A stretch of 16,315 bases of DNA from Archangiaceae bacterium (GTDB lineage Bacteria; Myxococcota; Myxococcia; Myxococcales; Myxococcaceae), in contig JAHFDQ010000060.1 of the NCBI GenBank assembly GCA_023248915.1, positions 1 to 16,315 of the forward strand, read 5' to 3'. Both the position numbers and the translations under genes were made by a program. This document shows positions 14,130-16,315 of the stretch, in pieces (positions within the stretch are counted from its first letter, which is position 1; each line of letters starts with the position of its first letter). The notes below the pieces were generated by a model. The model made no database searches and was not told the DNA's origin. It was given only the letters and a program-made list of their open reading frames with translations.

Positions 14130-15629
14130 ATGACGACTGTCGAGATTCTCTTCCTGGGCGTCTACTTTGGCGTCCTGTGCGTGCTGGCGGTGTACGGGTC
14201 GCACCGTTACCGCATGGCGTACTTGTACTATCGGCACAAGTTCAAGCTGCCGACGCCCAAGGGCACGCTCGCGGCCATGCCGCGGGTGACGATTCAGCTC
14301 CCGGTCTTCAACGAGATGTACGTAGTCGAGCGGCTGATTGACGCGGTGTGCCGCATCGACTACCCGGCCGACCTGCTCGAGATTCAGGTGCTCGACGACT
14401 CGACCGACGAGACCTGCGCCATCGCGCGGGCCTGCGTCGACCGCAATCGCGCGGCCGGGCACGGCGTGGTCTACATTCACCGCGACAACCGGCACGGGTT
14501 CAAGGCGGGGGCGCTCGAGCACGGGCTGGCCCAGGCCACCGGGGAATACGTCGCCGTCTTCGACGCTGACTTCGTGCCCGCGCCGGACTTCCTGATGCGG
14601 ACGGTGCCGTTCTTCGCCGACCCGAAGGTGGGCATGGTGCAGGTGCGCTGGGGCCACCTGAACCGCGAGTTCTCGGTGCTGACCCAGGCCCAGTCCATCT
14701 TCCTCGACGGCCACTTCATCATCGAGCACACCGCGCGGAACAGGTCGGGCTGCTTCTTCAACTTCAACGGCACCGCCGGCATCTGGCGCAAGAGCACCAT
14801 CAACGACTCCGGCGGCTGGCAGCACGACACGCTGACCGAAGACCTCGACCTGTCCTACCGGGCGCAGATGCGCGGGTGGCAGTTCATCTTCCTGCCCGAG
14901 GTCATCTCGCCGGCGGAAGTGCCGGTCGACATGAACGCCTTCAAGTCCCAGCAGCACCGCTGGGCCAAGGGTTCGATTCAAACGGCCCGGAAGCTGCTGC
15001 CGACCATCATGCGGTCGAACCTTCCGTGGGTGGTGAAGCGCGAGGCCTTCTTCCACCTGACCAACAACATGGCCTACATGTTGATGGTGCTCTTGTCGGC
15101 GCTGATGCCGCTGTCGATGGTGGTCCGGTTCAACCACGGGCTGTACGGCACCTTGTTCCTCGACCTGCCCTTCTTCATCACCGCCACTGCGTCGGTCTGC
15201 TTCTTTTACGTGGCCACCCAGCGCGAGCTCGGGCTGTCGTGGTGGGGGCGGGTGAAGTACCTGCCGTTCCTGATGAGCCTGGGCATCGGCCTGGCCATCA
15301 ACAACGCCAAGGCGGTGGCCGAGGCGCTGTTGAACCAGCAGTCGGGCTTCACCCGGACTCCGAAGACGGGCTCGGAAGGCCGGTCGGTGCAGCAGGTGAA
15401 GAGGGCTTACCGGGGTGGAAAGACTCTGCTGCCGATCATCGAGCTCTGCTTCGGCGTCTACTTCACGGGCGCGGCCTACTTCGCGTACGACATCGGCGTC
15501 TACACGTCGTTGCCGTTCCTGGTGCTGTTCCAGCTCGGCTTCCTGTACGTCGGCTTGAGCAGCCTGTTTCAGGGCCGGTTCAGCAGCGGGACGGACACGT
15601 CGAAGCTCGAGCCCAAGCGGGCCGTCTGA
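14130..15629 (+). CDS. Membrane-embedded family 2 glycosyltransferase (cellulose synthase-like)
   Basis: 499 residues from ATG 14130; an in-frame TAG at 14106 rules out an earlier start. One TM helix (about 5-24) precedes a GT-A catalytic domain and a cluster of about five C-terminal helices (from about 310, 345, 378, 433 and 459). The processive GT2 signature is complete: D-D-S-T-D-E (89-94), D-A-D (145-147), T-E-D (236-238) and Q-Q-H-R-W (274-278). Such enzymes polymerise a beta-linked polysaccharide from a nucleotide sugar on the cytosolic side and extrude it. The CslA-like QQHRW and the lack of a PilZ domain make a mannan- or glucomannan-type synthase as likely as cellulose. The sugar cannot be read from sequence, and no partner export genes are in the window. 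It is convergent with the next gene (21 bp gap). Confidence 0.9.
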   Translation: MTTVEILFLGVYFGVLCVLAVYGSHRYRMAYLYYRHKFKLPTPKGTLAAMPRVTIQLPVFNEMYVVERLIDAVCRIDYPADLLEIQVLDDSTDETCAIARACVDRNRAAGHGVVYIHRDNRHGFKAGALEHGLAQATGEYVAVFDADFVPAPDFLMRTVPFFADPKVGMVQVRWGHLNREFSVLTQAQSIFLDGHFIIEHTARNRSGCFFNFNGTAGIWRKSTINDSGGWQHDTLTEDLDLSYRAQMRGWQFIFLPEVISPAEVPVDMNAFKSQQHRWAKGSIQTARKLLPTIMRSNLPWVVKREAFFHLTNNMAYMLMVLLSALMPLSMVVRFNHGLYGTLFLDLPFFITATASVCFFYVATQRELGLSWWGRVKYLPFLMSLGIGLAINNAKAVAEALLNQQSGFTRTPKTGSEGRSVQQVKRAYRGGKTLLPIIELCFGVYFTGAAYFAYDIGVYTSLPFLVLFQLGFLYVGLSSLFQGRFSSGTDTSKLEPKRAV

Positions 15630-15650
15630 ACCTCTGCCCGGGCGAACCGC

Positions 15651-16315
15651 TCAGGGCACCGTGACCGGGTCGAGGATGAGCGAGTTGTCCACGCGGGGCT
15701 CGCCCGCGACCAGCTTCGCGTGAATACGCGCGTGGCTAGCGAACACCTTGCCTCCCAGGGTGGCGACGTCGGCGAAGAAGCCGACGGCTCCGTCGGTGCG
15801 AATCGAGGTCAGCACCTTCCAGGTCGGCTTGCGCTGGGCCAGCTTCAGGTCGCCCCGGGTGGCGTCCTGGTAGACGGCGATCCCGTCTCCGGTGCTGCCG
15901 GTGAACAACAGCCCCGTGTCGGTGCCCACCCAGTTGCTCTCGCCCGAACCTGCCGCGCCGGACCCGGTGTCGATGACCTCGGGGGTGACGGCCGCGTCGA
16001 GCGCGGTGCCGCCCCAGAACTTGAGCTTCTTCGAGGTGGCGTCGTGGTAAGCGACGGCGATCGACCCGGTGGGGGCAACCTTCACCTCGGGGAAGTAGCC
16101 GGTGTCGCCCGACCCGTCGAGCAGCGTCAAGGGGCCCACCGTGCCGTCCGCGGCCACCTTCACCGCGTAGAGGTCTCCGTCGGCGACCGGCACCGTGCCC
16201 CCCACTGGAACCGTCGAGTTGCGCTTCATGAACGCCAGGTAGGCGTCCTTGCCGTTGAAGGCCAGGGAAGCGAACAGGCCGACCCCGTTGGGGATTTCGG
16301 CCACGGTCGACGGGT
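15651..16315 (-). CDS. Repeat protein resembling a beta-propeller, C-terminal part
   Basis: The minus-strand frame is open from the window edge to TGA (complement of 15651-15653), giving the last 221 residues; the start lies outside. An internal GTG at 16304 is unlikely to be the real start because the frame continues upstream. The sequence consists of Gly/Asp/Thr-rich beta-strand-like repeats of about 58 residues. Two copies are clear: A-Y-H-D-A-T-S-K-K-L-K (about 16014-16062) and V-Y-Q-D-A-T-R-G-D-L-K (about 15838-15887), each followed by G-x-F-(P/A)-(E/D)-V blocks. This pattern is usual in secreted or lipid-anchored beta-propeller proteins of myxobacteria, so an extracellular location is likely. 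I did not recognise the family, and the signal peptide cannot be checked here. Confidence 0.65.
   Translation of the reverse strand, partial: PSTVAEIPNGVGLFASLAFNGKDAYLAFMKRNSTVPVGGTVPVADGDLYAVKVAADGTVGPLTLLDGSGDTGYFPEVKVAPTGSIAVAYHDATSKKLKFWGGTALDAAVTPEVIDTGSGAAGSGESNWVGTDTGLLFTGSTGDGIAVYQDATRGDLKLAQRKPTWKVLTSIRTDGAVGFFADVATLGGKVFASHARIHAKLVAGEPRVDNSLILDPVTVP

Noticed and set aside
14130..15629. Cellulose synthase BcsA
   Set aside because: No PilZ domain, no bcsB neighbour and a QQHRW motif of CslA type; kept as a general GT2 synthase.
15630..15650. Bidirectional terminator between the convergent genes
   Set aside because: Only an 8-bp palindrome (GCCCGGGC) without a T-run on either side; not enough to call.

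Overview
The window is GC-rich (visibly around 70%) and densely packed, with nearly every gene on the + strand. Third codon positions are strongly G/C, GTG and TTG starts are frequent, and several genes overlap by 4 nt. The gene content suggests a member of the Myxococcota (former Deltaproteobacteria): a PEGA-domain envelope protein, a Cys/Asp/Gly-rich lipoprotein with many 'DAG/DGG' motifs, and an FtsEX-EnvC-CtpA type neighbourhood. This assignment is an inference from protein style, not from a marker gene.

Layout. (1) 1-1944 holds the end of a MEMO-like gene, a complete AMMECR1-like gene and a complete radical SAM gene. Together they are the three-part 'AmmeMemoRadiSam' system, translationally coupled by GTGA and ATGA overlaps; its chemistry is not known to me. 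(2) 2167-3153 encodes a DUF1638-like domain joined directly to a response-regulator receiver domain with no kinase between them; part of the receiver's active site is altered. (3) 3206-5921 is ftsE-ftsX-envC, all overlapping: an ABC-type divisome complex and a LytM-fold amidase activator whose own zinc ligands are lost. An alpha/beta hydrolase (5932-6789) follows 10 nt later. (4) 6903-8380 is an AbiEi/AbiEii toxin-antitoxin module. It is preceded by an AT-richer stretch with an inverted repeat and a possible leaderless promoter, and its codon use is less GC-biased than ftsE, so it looks like an insertion. (5) 8508-9803 is an exported S41 (CtpA-type) protease with its own candidate promoter. 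(6) 9928-12787 is a two-gene unit: a PEGA/lysine-glutamate-tail envelope protein and a lipoprotein with 43 cysteines, closed by a rho-independent terminator at 12836-12854. (7) 12967-13908 is a stand-alone D-Ala-D-Ala ligase. (8) 14130-15629 is a membrane-embedded family 2 glycosyltransferase behind a consensus -35 promoter and a structured leader of about 160 nt. (9) 15651-16315 (minus strand, cut by the window edge) is the C-terminal part of a repeat protein resembling a beta-propeller, convergent with the glycosyltransferase.

The main theme is the cell envelope: septal peptidoglycan hydrolysis control (FtsEX/EnvC), periplasmic proteolysis (CtpA), precursor synthesis (Ddl), surface polysaccharide synthesis (GT2) and envelope proteins. 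The AmmeMemoRadiSam operon and the DUF1638-receiver protein are the parts with least known function. The AbiE pair is the likely mobile part. No tRNA, rRNA, CRISPR array, insertion sequence or replication origin was seen, and no stretch above 300 bases lacks a gene.
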